Shown here in pieces: positions 16,849 to 24,834 of a stretch of 36,030 nt of DNA; the stretch's first letter is position 1, and every line of letters begins with the position of its first letter. Location of the stretch: positions 1 through 36,030 of the forward strand of contig JAHRAO010000037.1 in the NCBI GenBank assembly GCA_020027215.1. The letters run 5' to 3'. The stretch comes from Gammaproteobacteria bacterium. GTDB taxonomy: Bacteria > Pseudomonadota > Gammaproteobacteria > JABABF01 > JAHRAO01. The notes below the pieces were generated by a model. It had not been told where the DNA came from and did not search any database. It saw only the letters and a program-made list of their open reading frames with translations. A program made the position numbers and the translations under genes.

Positions 16849-17451
16849 TTATTTATTGAGTAGTGTGTCCCACATTTCTGGATGTTTAGTACACACTGCG
16901 GTGGGTATAATGTTGCGTTTGTTGATTAAGCGGTGAAAACGGGCAATCTCTATTTGAGCATCTCGCCCTTGTAATTCAGGTGAAACCATACACAAGCGAA
17001 ATCCCGCGTCTTTTAATTGCTGTGCCTGTGTACTGTCAATAGGCAAAGTGGAAAAACAATCCACCCACACCCAATTTACCTTCCCAGCAAGCGACAGAGC
17101 CGTTTCAATGGATTCATATTCCGATATTCTCACCGCACAACGCCCCTCGATCCGTTGCGCCCACTTGATTAAGAATGGAAAAGACTGATCAAGAAAGAAA
17201 AAATCTTCTATACCGTGGGCGGACATCAATGTCAAAAGATCTTCTTCCAGTCCTTCCTCTTTAACATTGAGAATTAAAGTTCCGTGGCGATACGCTTGCA
17301 ACCAATCGGCAAATATTTCACCACCACACATGGGGTCATGATGAATAATCAGGTGTTGATCATTACTCCGAATATCGACTTCCACCCCGTATTGTGTCGG
17401 GGTGGAAATCAACAAGTCCACAGTATTACGGCGATGAGCAATAAAATGCAT
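16849..17451 (-). CDS. Short GDPD-like (PI-PLC fold) protein
   Basis: 200 residues, shorter than classical glycerophosphodiester phosphodiesterases (about 240-250). It begins FIAHRRNTVDLL and then has GVEVDIRSNDQHLIIHHDPM, matching the family's opening HR, metal-binding E-x-D and HHDP. The usual HRG-ENT reads HRRNT here. The later barrel strands are present but weakly conserved. It may hydrolyse a glycerophosphodiester-type or related phosphodiester group, or act on a similar bond in the glycan. It lies between gtrA and the kinase fusion with gaps of 17 and six bases. Confidence 0.7.
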   Translation of the reverse strand: MHFIAHRRNTVDLLISTPTQYGVEVDIRSNDQHLIIHHDPMCGGEIFADWLQAYRHGTLILNVKEEGLEEDLLTLMSAHGIEDFFFLDQSFPFLIKWAQRIEGRCAVRISEYESIETALSLAGKVNWVWVDCFSTLPIDSTQAQQLKDAGFRLCMVSPELQGRDAQIEIARFHRLINKRNIIPTAVCTKHPEMWDTLLNK

Positions 17452-17468
17452 CGGGAAATATTTAGCTA

Positions 17469-17858
17469 CTATTGATCAGTTGCTGGCTTAAAGACAAAAA
17501 ACTTCATACCGATAAAGTTGAGAGTGGCAGATATGCCTGTGGCGGCAAGGAATGCAAATTGACGGATGTACTCTAAATCGATAAAAATGCGGTTCAATAC
17601 ACTATTAACGAATACATTGATACCCAAAGTCAAGGCATACAGTAGGATAAAGCGCAATATACTATCGGCTTTCACTGCGGGGCGGTTAAAAGTCCACAAG
17701 CGGTTAGCGAGATATGCAAATACAGTGCCAATAATAAAGCCCGCCGCTTTGGCAAGGTCAATGTCCAACAAACTAATCAGCATTATATAAAAGCCATAAT
17801 CAATGGCGACCGTCAAGGAGCCGACAATTAAAAATATGCCAATTTGCTTTTGTATCAT
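17469..17858 (-). CDS. GtrA-family membrane protein
   Basis: 129 residues with four membrane helices: FLIVGSLTVAIDYGFYIMLI, a second containing AAGFIIGTVFAYLANRLWTF, and two more in the C-terminal half. The NRLWTF segment is the GtrA signature. These proteins are thought to move polyprenyl-phosphate-linked sugars across the inner membrane, often next to a GT2 enzyme that makes the lipid-sugar. That is the case here: the upstream GT2 gene overlaps this one by four bases. Confidence 0.9.
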   Translation of the reverse strand: MIQKQIGIFLIVGSLTVAIDYGFYIMLISLLDIDLAKAAGFIIGTVFAYLANRLWTFNRPAVKADSILRFILLYALTLGINVFVNSVLNRIFIDLEYIRQFAFLAATGISATLNFIGMKFFVFKPATDQ

Positions 17859-18565
17859 TGTAATTGTTTGCGCCTTTTGAGTGTGCGCAGATGGAAACTA
17901 AAACCCATTGTGCGGCGAATAAATTTCCATTTTTCCCGCCAATTAATGTTCCAATGCGATGTACCGTGTACCCGAGGAGCAAACAATACGGGGAAACGGC
18001 GTATTGTCAAATGGTGATGGATTGCCATGTAATAAGCATACAAATCCAATGAAAAATCATAGGGTGGGTTTTTCCATTGGGAAAAGAAATTGCGCCGAAA
18101 TAAAGTGGGTTGAGCATTGATATCCCATAACACTTTTCCCAAAATTAATGTTTCAAAAATGCTCATCCCCCAAGTAAAAATGCGATCAAAAAAAGGACGC
18201 CCATAACGAGATCCTTTGATAAAACCCGTTTGCGGATGTGCAGTAAATATTTTGAGCGCTTCAAGACAATCCAGTGGATTGGTCTGTAGATCTGCGTGCG
18301 TCCAACCTAATATAGCGGCTTGTGCTTCGCGCAAACCACTCAATATACCAAAACCATAACCCTTATTTTCTGTCACATGCACTAAACGCCAATTGGAATG
18401 ATGGGATAATTCGTGTTCAAATACTTTTGCCGACCCATCGTTTGAGCCATTATTGACAAAGACTACCTCAATATCTGCAGGCAGATCGCGGCAACGATCA
18501 AACAAGATCGGTAAATTTTTTTCTTCGTTATAACAAGGGATGATCAACGATAAACGATACGACAT
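17855..18565 (-). CDS. Family 2 glycosyltransferase (polyprenyl-phosphate sugar synthase type)
   Basis: 236 residues. The GT-A fold opening LSLIIPCYNEEKNLPILF is followed by FVNNGSNDGSAKVF (about 36-49), NKGYGFGILSGLREAQAAILGWTHADLQ (acidic metal site at about 88-93) and FIKGSRYGRPFFDRIFTWGMS. This pattern is that of the DPM1/GtrB-like enzymes that load a sugar onto a polyprenyl phosphate. There are no C-terminal membrane helices, so GtrA probably provides the membrane step. The gene is the first of the minus-strand operon running to 10795. The divergent nucleotidyltransferase gene starts 62 bases away; TATAAT-like sequences lie between (18595-18604), without a convincing -35. Confidence 0.9.
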   Translation of the reverse strand: MSYRLSLIIPCYNEEKNLPILFDRCRDLPADIEVVFVNNGSNDGSAKVFEHELSHHSNWRLVHVTENKGYGFGILSGLREAQAAILGWTHADLQTNPLDCLEALKIFTAHPQTGFIKGSRYGRPFFDRIFTWGMSIFETLILGKVLWDINAQPTLFRRNFFSQWKNPPYDFSLDLYAYYMAIHHHLTIRRFPVLFAPRVHGTSHWNINWREKWKFIRRTMGFSFHLRTLKRRKQLQ

Positions 18566-18627
18566 AGGGCACGGAAAAGTTAAATTTCAAGCATAGTATA
18601 TAATATATCTATTATCATCACCCCTAT

Positions 18628-20304
18628 ATGCCAACCTTTCTCATGCAGATAGTCATTCCGATGTCTGGCTTCGGTGAGCGTTTTCGCCATGCTGGCTATC
18701 GTATTCCCAAACCCCTAATTGACATTGATGGTAAACCCATGATTGCATGGGTCATAGATTTATTTCCGAATGAAAAAAACTTTTACTTTATTTGTAACCA
18801 AAAACATTTGGATGAAACAGATTTTGGAATACGCGATATATTAAATCATTATTGTCCCCACGGAAAGATCATCGCCATTTCGCCGCACAAATTTGGACCC
18901 GTGCACGCTGTGCAGCAAATTAAATCTCATTTGCGTCCTGATTTACCGGTGGTGGTGAATTATTGTGATTTTAGTTGCTATTGGGATTGGCATACATTTA
19001 AGCGCAGCGTGCAAAAAGATACATCGTGTATGGGAGCCATCCCCGCTTATAAAGGTTTCCACCCTCATTCATTAGGGAATACGCATTATGCCTATATGCA
19101 AGAGCGTAATGGTTGGGTCACCGCCATACAAGAAAAAGAGCCCTTTACTCATAACCGCATGGAAGAATACGCTTCTAGTGGCACTTATTATTTTGCCAGT
19201 GCAAAGATTATGTTCCAAGCATTTGATACCGCTGTCGCACACAACTGGAAAGTTAACAATGAATACTATGTCAGCCTCGCTTACCGCCATCTCATAAAGT
19301 ACAATTTACCGGTCAAAATATACCCTCTGCAACATTTTATGCAGTGGGGAACGCCAAAAGATCTTGCCGAATACCTTCGTTGGTCATCACTTTTTAAGCG
19401 CCTGATGGATAAAATGCACGCACCATCGCCTGCGGGGAGCGTTATAGTGCCTATGGCGGGGATGGGGAAGCGATTTTCCGATGCCGGTTACACGCTTACC
19501 AAACCCCTCATTTCCGTATCTGGTCAACCGATGGTCATACAAGCGACCGATCATTTACCACCCGCTCAACAATATTGTTTTGTGCTGCGCGGCGGCATGC
19601 CGATGAATGAGACCATCACCTGCTTACTCAACGAACACTATCCACAAGCAGTCACGAAAAAATTGGATAAGATGACCGCAGGACAAGCGTGCACGGCATT
19701 GATTGGGTTAGAGGCATTGCAAGAAAAAATGGAACAAGCTGCCGAACCGATCACTTTTGGCGCCTGTGATTTTGCCGCGTTATATGATCATCATATTTTT
19801 GTCAACTTATGCGCTGACCCAACCGTAGATATTATCGTTTGGGGGGTGCGCGGGCACCCACATGCCATGCGCCATCCTGAAATGTATGGTTGGATTGATG
19901 AAAATAATGGCGTTATAAAAAATATTTCAGTCAAGCAACCATTACAAAACCCCACCCATGATCCAATCGTATTGGGTACTTTTACTTTTTGTCGCGCAAC
20001 GCATTTTGAACAAGTGGTTGAACACCTTATTGCACATAATATGCGGGTCAATAATGAGTTTTACCTCGATTCATGCGTGAATGTCGCGTTGGAAATGGGG
20101 CTCAGTTGCCGTTTATTAGAGGTGGAACACTATATGTCGTGGGGCACGCCAAACGACTTAAAAACTTTTGAATACTGGCAATCTTGTTTTAGTCAATGGG
20201 AGGGACATCCCTATCGTTTGCATGATGATTCAATGATTCCGTCCCAAGAGAGCGATGCGCTGGCCTGTAAATACAAAAATTGGTCGGTTATTGCTGGGCA
20301 GTGA
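18628..20304 (+). CDS. Tandem two-domain sugar nucleotidyltransferase
   Basis: 558 residues made of two copies of a GT-A nucleotidyltransferase domain. Domain 1 (about 7-255) has IPMSGFGERF with PKPLI, CDF at about 113-115, VNNEYY (209) and WGTPKDL (240). Domain 2 (about 270-520) has VPMAGMGKRF with TKPLI, CDF at about 380-382, VNNEFY (474) and WGTPNDL (505). Nucleotide-binding, lysine and metal-site residues are present in both halves, so both may be active. The family activates sugar 1-phosphates, or other phosphorylated alcohols, to NDP derivatives. The product here is unknown. The kinase and phosphatase across the divergent promoter region suggest a shared pathway. An internal ATG at 18643 is a possible alternative start; neither has a ribosome site. 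Confidence 0.85.
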   Translation: MPTFLMQIVIPMSGFGERFRHAGYRIPKPLIDIDGKPMIAWVIDLFPNEKNFYFICNQKHLDETDFGIRDILNHYCPHGKIIAISPHKFGPVHAVQQIKSHLRPDLPVVVNYCDFSCYWDWHTFKRSVQKDTSCMGAIPAYKGFHPHSLGNTHYAYMQERNGWVTAIQEKEPFTHNRMEEYASSGTYYFASAKIMFQAFDTAVAHNWKVNNEYYVSLAYRHLIKYNLPVKIYPLQHFMQWGTPKDLAEYLRWSSLFKRLMDKMHAPSPAGSVIVPMAGMGKRFSDAGYTLTKPLISVSGQPMVIQATDHLPPAQQYCFVLRGGMPMNETITCLLNEHYPQAVTKKLDKMTAGQACTALIGLEALQEKMEQAAEPITFGACDFAALYDHHIFVNLCADPTVDIIVWGVRGHPHAMRHPEMYGWIDENNGVIKNISVKQPLQNPTHDPIVLGTFTFCRATHFEQVVEHLIAHNMRVNNEFYLDSCVNVALEMGLSCRLLEVEHYMSWGTPNDLKTFEYWQSCFSQWEGHPYRLHDDSMIPSQESDALACKYKNWSVIAGQ

Positions 20305-20306
20305 TA

Positions 20307-21191
20307 TTAGTGATGAGGGGAAAACAATAAATTGACTTCTATACCTATACCGATGTTAAAATTAAATTCTTTCTTACCGTAATAGGGTAAATTAAATATA
20401 AACCATGGGCGGTACCCAATGATACGCTGAACACTATAATCTTTAGGAAAGAGTGCAAAAAGATCATTTTCATCGGCAAAACTTTTCCAGGTATCATATG
20501 AAAACTCCATAAATACTGCTGGGCGAAATTTCCTCAGCGTCTGTTGTAATCCGGTTAATACTGCTTTTTCATAACCTTCCACATCCATTTTAATTAAATT
20601 TATCCGTTCAAAATTGAGCGTTGCACAATAGTCATCGCCGTTGTATACGCGATATTTTCCTGCAGGTTTATTTCCAAACGCTTTACCACGCACAAAACTG
20701 TTTGTCCCATCGTTTCTTCCATTTGCGACGTAAAATTCCATTTGCCCATCTTCAGCACCTAAAGCCAAACGGTGTAGGCATATATTCTGTATATCATTAT
20801 TGCGAATGTGCTGCTCTAATTGCTGATAAACAGGAGGGTATGGTTCAAAAGCGTGCACTTGACTGCAATGTTGTGCCATCACCAAAGTGTATTGGCCGAT
20901 ATTCGCCCCTATATCAATAAACACCGCATCGGTGCAATCTCGTACAGTATCAATCATCAATTGTGCTTCATTTTTTTCATATCCGCCAAAAAAGTATGCC
21001 ATCCAATCAAGGTAGCGATCAAAATTGCCTACATATCTTAGCCCGTGAAACTGTATTTCAAAATCTTGGGGAGCCATTGTATCTGGGTTTACAAAGCACC
21101 GCAATACCCTTTGGCGAATACCATAACGAATCCAGTCTTGGTGGGCAAACCATCTTAGCAAAGTTAATTTCTGGGAATTATTTTTATCCAT
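20307..21191 (-). CDS. FkbM-family methyltransferase
   Basis: 294 residues. The SAM-binding motif is FIDIGANIGQYTLVMA (about 91-106), followed by HAFEPYPPVYQQLEQHI, and the FkbM-specific motif LIKMDVEGYEKAVLTGL lies at about 199-215. Members O-methylate sugars and other hydroxyl groups, and are common in polysaccharide loci. It is the last gene of the minus-strand group starting at 24700, ten bases after another methyltransferase. It converges with the nucleotidyltransferase gene with only two bases between stops. No terminator is seen there. Confidence 0.9.
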   Translation of the reverse strand: MDKNNSQKLTLLRWFAHQDWIRYGIRQRVLRCFVNPDTMAPQDFEIQFHGLRYVGNFDRYLDWMAYFFGGYEKNEAQLMIDTVRDCTDAVFIDIGANIGQYTLVMAQHCSQVHAFEPYPPVYQQLEQHIRNNDIQNICLHRLALGAEDGQMEFYVANGRNDGTNSFVRGKAFGNKPAGKYRVYNGDDYCATLNFERINLIKMDVEGYEKAVLTGLQQTLRKFRPAVFMEFSYDTWKSFADENDLFALFPKDYSVQRIIGYRPWFIFNLPYYGKKEFNFNIGIGIEVNLLFSPHH

Positions 21192-21201
21192 TGAATAGGG
21201 T

Positions 21202-21957
21202 TTAATCGTTATATTTTTGGGCTATTATATACCACAATAGTGAATGCTTCCATTGCTTAAAAAATAATCTGTCCAAGCGATTAGCGACAATGGCGGCAGG
21301 CACGAGAAACAATTTGGCGAGTGGTGTCCATAACCAACGCAGTATCTTTCTGTCTATATACGGCACGACAAGCGAACAAAAATTGGTGATATATCCCCGT
21401 TCAACAATCAATAAATTGTTGCGCAAAAATTCTTTTTCTAACCAAGCAAAAGTATAACCGCGCCGCACATGACCGCCATCGGTGCGGTTGATATCAAAAG
21501 GCCCAGCGTCATTTTTATCTGCAGTTTTATAAAAATAGTTGGGCGTCGTAAAGAAAATGAATCCGCGATCGTTCAGTAAATCAGACATTGCACCCACCAA
21601 TTTTTTATCGTGCGGGATATGTTCTATATTTTCGCAGTTAATAATGACATCAAATTGCCGATTGAGTTGGGTTAAATCATCGCAATCCAGATTTTGTATG
21701 TCAATATCGTATCCTAATGCTGTTGCCCGCTGGGTAATCTTGGCTGTATTAGCAGCATCGTTACTGATACCAGTAGGGCGGTAACCTTTGCGTGCCGCAA
21801 CAAAAAGCGCCCAGCCATTACCACAGCCCACATCAAGGCACGTGAGTGGATCGGCAGTTTTCGGCAAATATTTTTTAAGCCATACCCAGCGATCGTAAGC
21901 CGCGTTATTGCCGTTATACTTTACGCCAATTAAGCGCACAAACAACTTATACATCAT
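21202..21957 (-). CDS. Class I SAM-dependent methyltransferase
   Basis: 251 residues. Motif I is CLDVGCGNGWALFVAARKGY (about 40-59), followed by the acidic-strand region GISND. Later strands include DVIINCENIEHIPHDKK and GFIFFTTPN, the usual order for Methyltransf_11/23-type proteins of surface-sugar clusters. The C-terminus has a hydrophobic stretch (FLVPAAIVANRL) that may touch the membrane. It starts two bases after the upstream membrane-protein gene and precedes fkbM-like by ten, so the three are one transcription unit. Likely a sugar O-methyltransferase; the target is unknown. Confidence 0.85.
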   Translation of the reverse strand: MMYKLFVRLIGVKYNGNNAAYDRWVWLKKYLPKTADPLTCLDVGCGNGWALFVAARKGYRPTGISNDAANTAKITQRATALGYDIDIQNLDCDDLTQLNRQFDVIINCENIEHIPHDKKLVGAMSDLLNDRGFIFFTTPNYFYKTADKNDAGPFDINRTDGGHVRRGYTFAWLEKEFLRNNLLIVERGYITNFCSLVVPYIDRKILRWLWTPLAKLFLVPAAIVANRLDRLFFKQWKHSLLWYIIAQKYND

Positions 21958-21959
21958 TT

Positions 21960-23516
21960 TTATTGAGTGCGCACACTATAAATATATAAATCATCTCCCA
22001 CGTGCAATTCATTGTAATTTTGCTCTAAATAGCGAGTAATCAGCGGAATAGGGAATTTCTCCACTCCCTCTCCGCGCATGAAACAAGCTTTGTTTTTCCA
22101 TGCGACTAGAGCTTGTATTTTTTGCTCGTGCAATTGGGCGATATAATTCTGTTCAAAAGCGGGGATGTCGCGAATAGTCAAATTTTTTTGCATAACGGTG
22201 TGATTGTTAGCGGGTAATTTATCGGCAACCAAAAAAACACCTTGAGTCACATCATCTAAATAGGCGACTTTATCGTAGGATTTGATTTTCTTTGCCGCCT
22301 CAGTAAAAGTGTGTAAATTCAATTGACAAGACGGATCAACACCCTGTGCCCCGTCAACAACCTGTAAAGGGTAATAACGATTCGTCAAACGCAATTTTTC
22401 CGGTTGATATTCATGCACAATATAAGCGAGTACCCCGCCAATAATACTGATCGCTAATCCGCTTACTACCAATTTTTGCCATAGGCTATGGCTATAAAGA
22501 GCGATATTAATACTAATCAGCAAGGGTAGCAATAAAATATAGTGACTAAAATTCCCGCCACTGACCGCTGATATGCACAAACCCATGCCCACTAAAGCAA
22601 TGTAACCGAACCGCTGGGCGGGCAAAAATTCCCTATAATATCGGAATAATATCCAATAACTCAAATAGATACTCATCACAAAAGGATAAAACACCAAACG
22701 GCCGAGCCCACCTATCCCCTGCCACAAATCACTCAACATAGCGAGCGGATTTATTAAAAAAGGCATAAACACTCCCCTCACTAATCGTGCATAGCGGGGC
22801 TCACTTTCTTGCCCAGCAAACAATAAAGGCGTGATAAGAGTAGATTGCATGTAGCGATAACCCCCCGCTAACTCATAATGCAACGCAATGGATACTACGA
22901 AAAAAATGGTCCCGCATCCGACCAATAAATAATTTGAGCGATTACGCCAAAACCCCTTTTCTGACAGCATAATTGCCGCCGCCAATATAAATGCACTCAT
23001 AATGCCGATGGGCTGTTTCGCATGAAAACTCATCACCAATAAAAGTGCGCTCCATAGCCACCACCATCGCATATGTAGCAAGCGACAGACGAGTGCCGCA
23101 AAAGCAAAAGCGACCGCCAAATTATCGTGATAATAAAACATGGGGAAAAAGAAAAAACTGCCGGTGGCAATACTGCCGACAATAATAATCCATTCATTGT
23201 GGGAGGTGATTTTACGGGCAAATGTGTAGCACAGCACACTCATTACAGATGACAGTAGGGCCATCGCCAGCAAATATGCCCAACCGACAGGCAACAAATA
23301 TAAAAATGGCTGTAGCATAACCTGTGTCCATAGACCATTGGGCATAGTGAAGCCGGACCAATTGCCTTGCTCAAATAACCTGACTGATAGCAATAAGTCA
23401 ACTATGGTGTCTACCTTCAGTGCTACGCCGCTGAGTACCAGCATTGCCCCCGACATCCCCAGTATCGCTACAAGCGCACAGTGCCTTAGAATGATTTGGT
23501 TATCTTTATTCATCAT
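21960..23516 (-). CDS. GT-C-like polytopic membrane protein
   Basis: 518 residues, with about eleven hydrophobic segments to around residue 370 and then a soluble C-terminal domain of about 150 residues. The layout resembles the 588-residue protein at 11195: a first helix, a loop with VDTIVDLL and further helices, with YYHDNLAVAFAFAALVC in an early helix pair and SFHAKQPIG after a later one. I infer a lipid-linked-sugar glycosyltransferase or a related polymer enzyme acting at the periplasmic face, but no family signature is clear. It lies between mutM and two methyltransferases. Confidence 0.55.
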   Translation of the reverse strand: MMNKDNQIILRHCALVAILGMSGAMLVLSGVALKVDTIVDLLLSVRLFEQGNWSGFTMPNGLWTQVMLQPFLYLLPVGWAYLLAMALLSSVMSVLCYTFARKITSHNEWIIIVGSIATGSFFFFPMFYYHDNLAVAFAFAALVCRLLHMRWWWLWSALLLVMSFHAKQPIGIMSAFILAAAIMLSEKGFWRNRSNYLLVGCGTIFFVVSIALHYELAGGYRYMQSTLITPLLFAGQESEPRYARLVRGVFMPFLINPLAMLSDLWQGIGGLGRLVFYPFVMSIYLSYWILFRYYREFLPAQRFGYIALVGMGLCISAVSGGNFSHYILLLPLLISINIALYSHSLWQKLVVSGLAISIIGGVLAYIVHEYQPEKLRLTNRYYPLQVVDGAQGVDPSCQLNLHTFTEAAKKIKSYDKVAYLDDVTQGVFLVADKLPANNHTVMQKNLTIRDIPAFEQNYIAQLHEQKIQALVAWKNKACFMRGEGVEKFPIPLITRYLEQNYNELHVGDDLYIYSVRTQ

Positions 23517-23540
23517 TAAAGATGCGCTGCTAGAAGATAG

Positions 23541-24383
23541 TTATTTTTGGCAGTGGTCGCAATAAAAGGTTGTTCTGCCGCATTGAGGAATACTTTCTAT
23601 GGTTCCCGTGCACTTTTCACAACCCTTTCCCCCTCGCCCATACACCTTGAAATGGTATTGAAAGTAGCCACTTTTTCCTGCGCTATCTTGAAAATCTTTT
23701 AGTGTGCTTCCGCCTTTTTTGATGGCGTGGTGTAGGATGTATTTTGTTTTTCGCACGAGTGTGCCGCATTCTTTCATAGTTAAATCACAGACACGGCGAG
23801 TAGGGTCCATACCCGCCGCAAATAGTATTTCTGAAGCATAAATATTGCCAATGCCACAAATAATTGTACCGTTCATTAAAAATGGCTTCACTGCCGCACG
23901 GCACTGACGCGTCACTTGGAAGAGCATCCCCGCATTAAATTCCCGCCCTAATGGTTCAACGCCTAATTTGTGCAAAATTGCGTGTTTTTCATTATGATCG
24001 ACCACACAAATCTTACCAAAGCGGCGAGAATCATTGAAACGCAACACGCGCCCGTCCGCAAAACAAATTGTAAAATGATCATGGCGCTCTCCTTCTTGTT
24101 GTCCTTCTGTGTTTATGCGCAAAGTGCCCGACATTCCTAAGTGAATGAGTAAAGTATTGCTATCCTCCACATTGAATAAAATATATTTTCCTCGCCGTTG
24201 AACCTCCTTAAAAGAATGTCCTTTTAAGGAGTGAACCCGCTTAGAATCTATCTGAAGATTGGATTTATTGATACTTCCTTTCATTGCTTTTTCAGAAATA
24301 GCAACTTTCTTAATCTTTTTGCTTAAGATGTTGGCTTTGGAGATTTGCCGGACGACGACTTCTACCTCTGGTAGCTCAGGCAT
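23541..24383 (-). CDS. mutM: Formamidopyrimidine-DNA glycosylase
   Basis: A base-excision repair enzyme that removes 8-oxoguanine and formamidopyrimidines and nicks the strand. The 280-residue protein starts M-PELPEVEVVV, so the mature N-terminus is the catalytic Pro with Glu next to it. Other conserved sites are RRGKYILF (Lys about 57-70), HLGMSG, DSRRFGKI, GIGNIYASEILF and the C-terminal zinc finger CEKC...GRTTFYCDHCQ. It is about ten residues longer than E. coli MutM because of a loop near the N-terminus. Its place between a small membrane protein and glycan genes is unusual and may only reflect operon read-through. Confidence 0.96.
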   Translation of the reverse strand: MPELPEVEVVVRQISKANILSKKIKKVAISEKAMKGSINKSNLQIDSKRVHSLKGHSFKEVQRRGKYILFNVEDSNTLLIHLGMSGTLRINTEGQQEGERHDHFTICFADGRVLRFNDSRRFGKICVVDHNEKHAILHKLGVEPLGREFNAGMLFQVTRQCRAAVKPFLMNGTIICGIGNIYASEILFAAGMDPTRRVCDLTMKECGTLVRKTKYILHHAIKKGGSTLKDFQDSAGKSGYFQYHFKVYGRGGKGCEKCTGTIESIPQCGRTTFYCDHCQK

Positions 24384-24409
24384 CTAAAATAGCACAGTGG
24401 ATCAGTATC

Positions 24410-24700
24410 CTAATGGTGCTTTCGCCTTAATATGGCAATGAGCCACCGCATCACTTCAAAGACTATTCCCCACCATATCGTTTGAATGACGAGAACTGCC
24501 CACCACCAATTCAAAAACCCTCCCAATAAACCCAAAATCATCCCGCCGGGAAAAAGAAGGATCATACCGAGAGGTGGAAATATGGCCAGTCCAATAAACA
24601 GCCCAAGCCCACTCGCAAAAAATCCCATAAAGACAGCAAAAATAATTGAAGGAACAAATCGTCGCATTATCTGTGTTATAGAATACCTCTTGGTTGACAT
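24410..24700 (-). CDS. Small glycine-rich membrane protein, unknown
   Basis: 96 residues, mostly hydrophobic: three to four short helices rich in Gly (FFASGLGLFIGLAIFPPLGM, then FPGGMILGLLGGFLNWWWAVL) with positive ends (MSTKRY at the start, RRKHH at the end). I do not recognise a family. It is 26 bases upstream of mutM on the same strand. A TACAAT (24712-24707, minus) lies six bases before the start codon, which would fit a leaderless message, but no -35 goes with it. Confidence 0.6.
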   Translation of the reverse strand: MSTKRYSITQIMRRFVPSIIFAVFMGFFASGLGLFIGLAIFPPLGMILLFPGGMILGLLGGFLNWWWAVLVIQTIWWGIVFEVMRWLIAILRRKHH

Positions 24701-24834
24701 AAAACTATTGTACCACCAATAAAGATTTATTCAGCCATATGTACTCCATTGTTATGTTGCCAATTGCTACTACTTATCCACTAAATAATATACAATGCTT
24801 GTTAGTTGATTGGTAATAAGAAAGCATTATTCTC

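Noticed and set aside
18595-18604. TATAAT/TATACT between GT2 and the nucleotidyltransferase as a divergent promoter
   Set aside because: The -10 boxes are good but no -35 at a proper distance on either strand; too weak to list.
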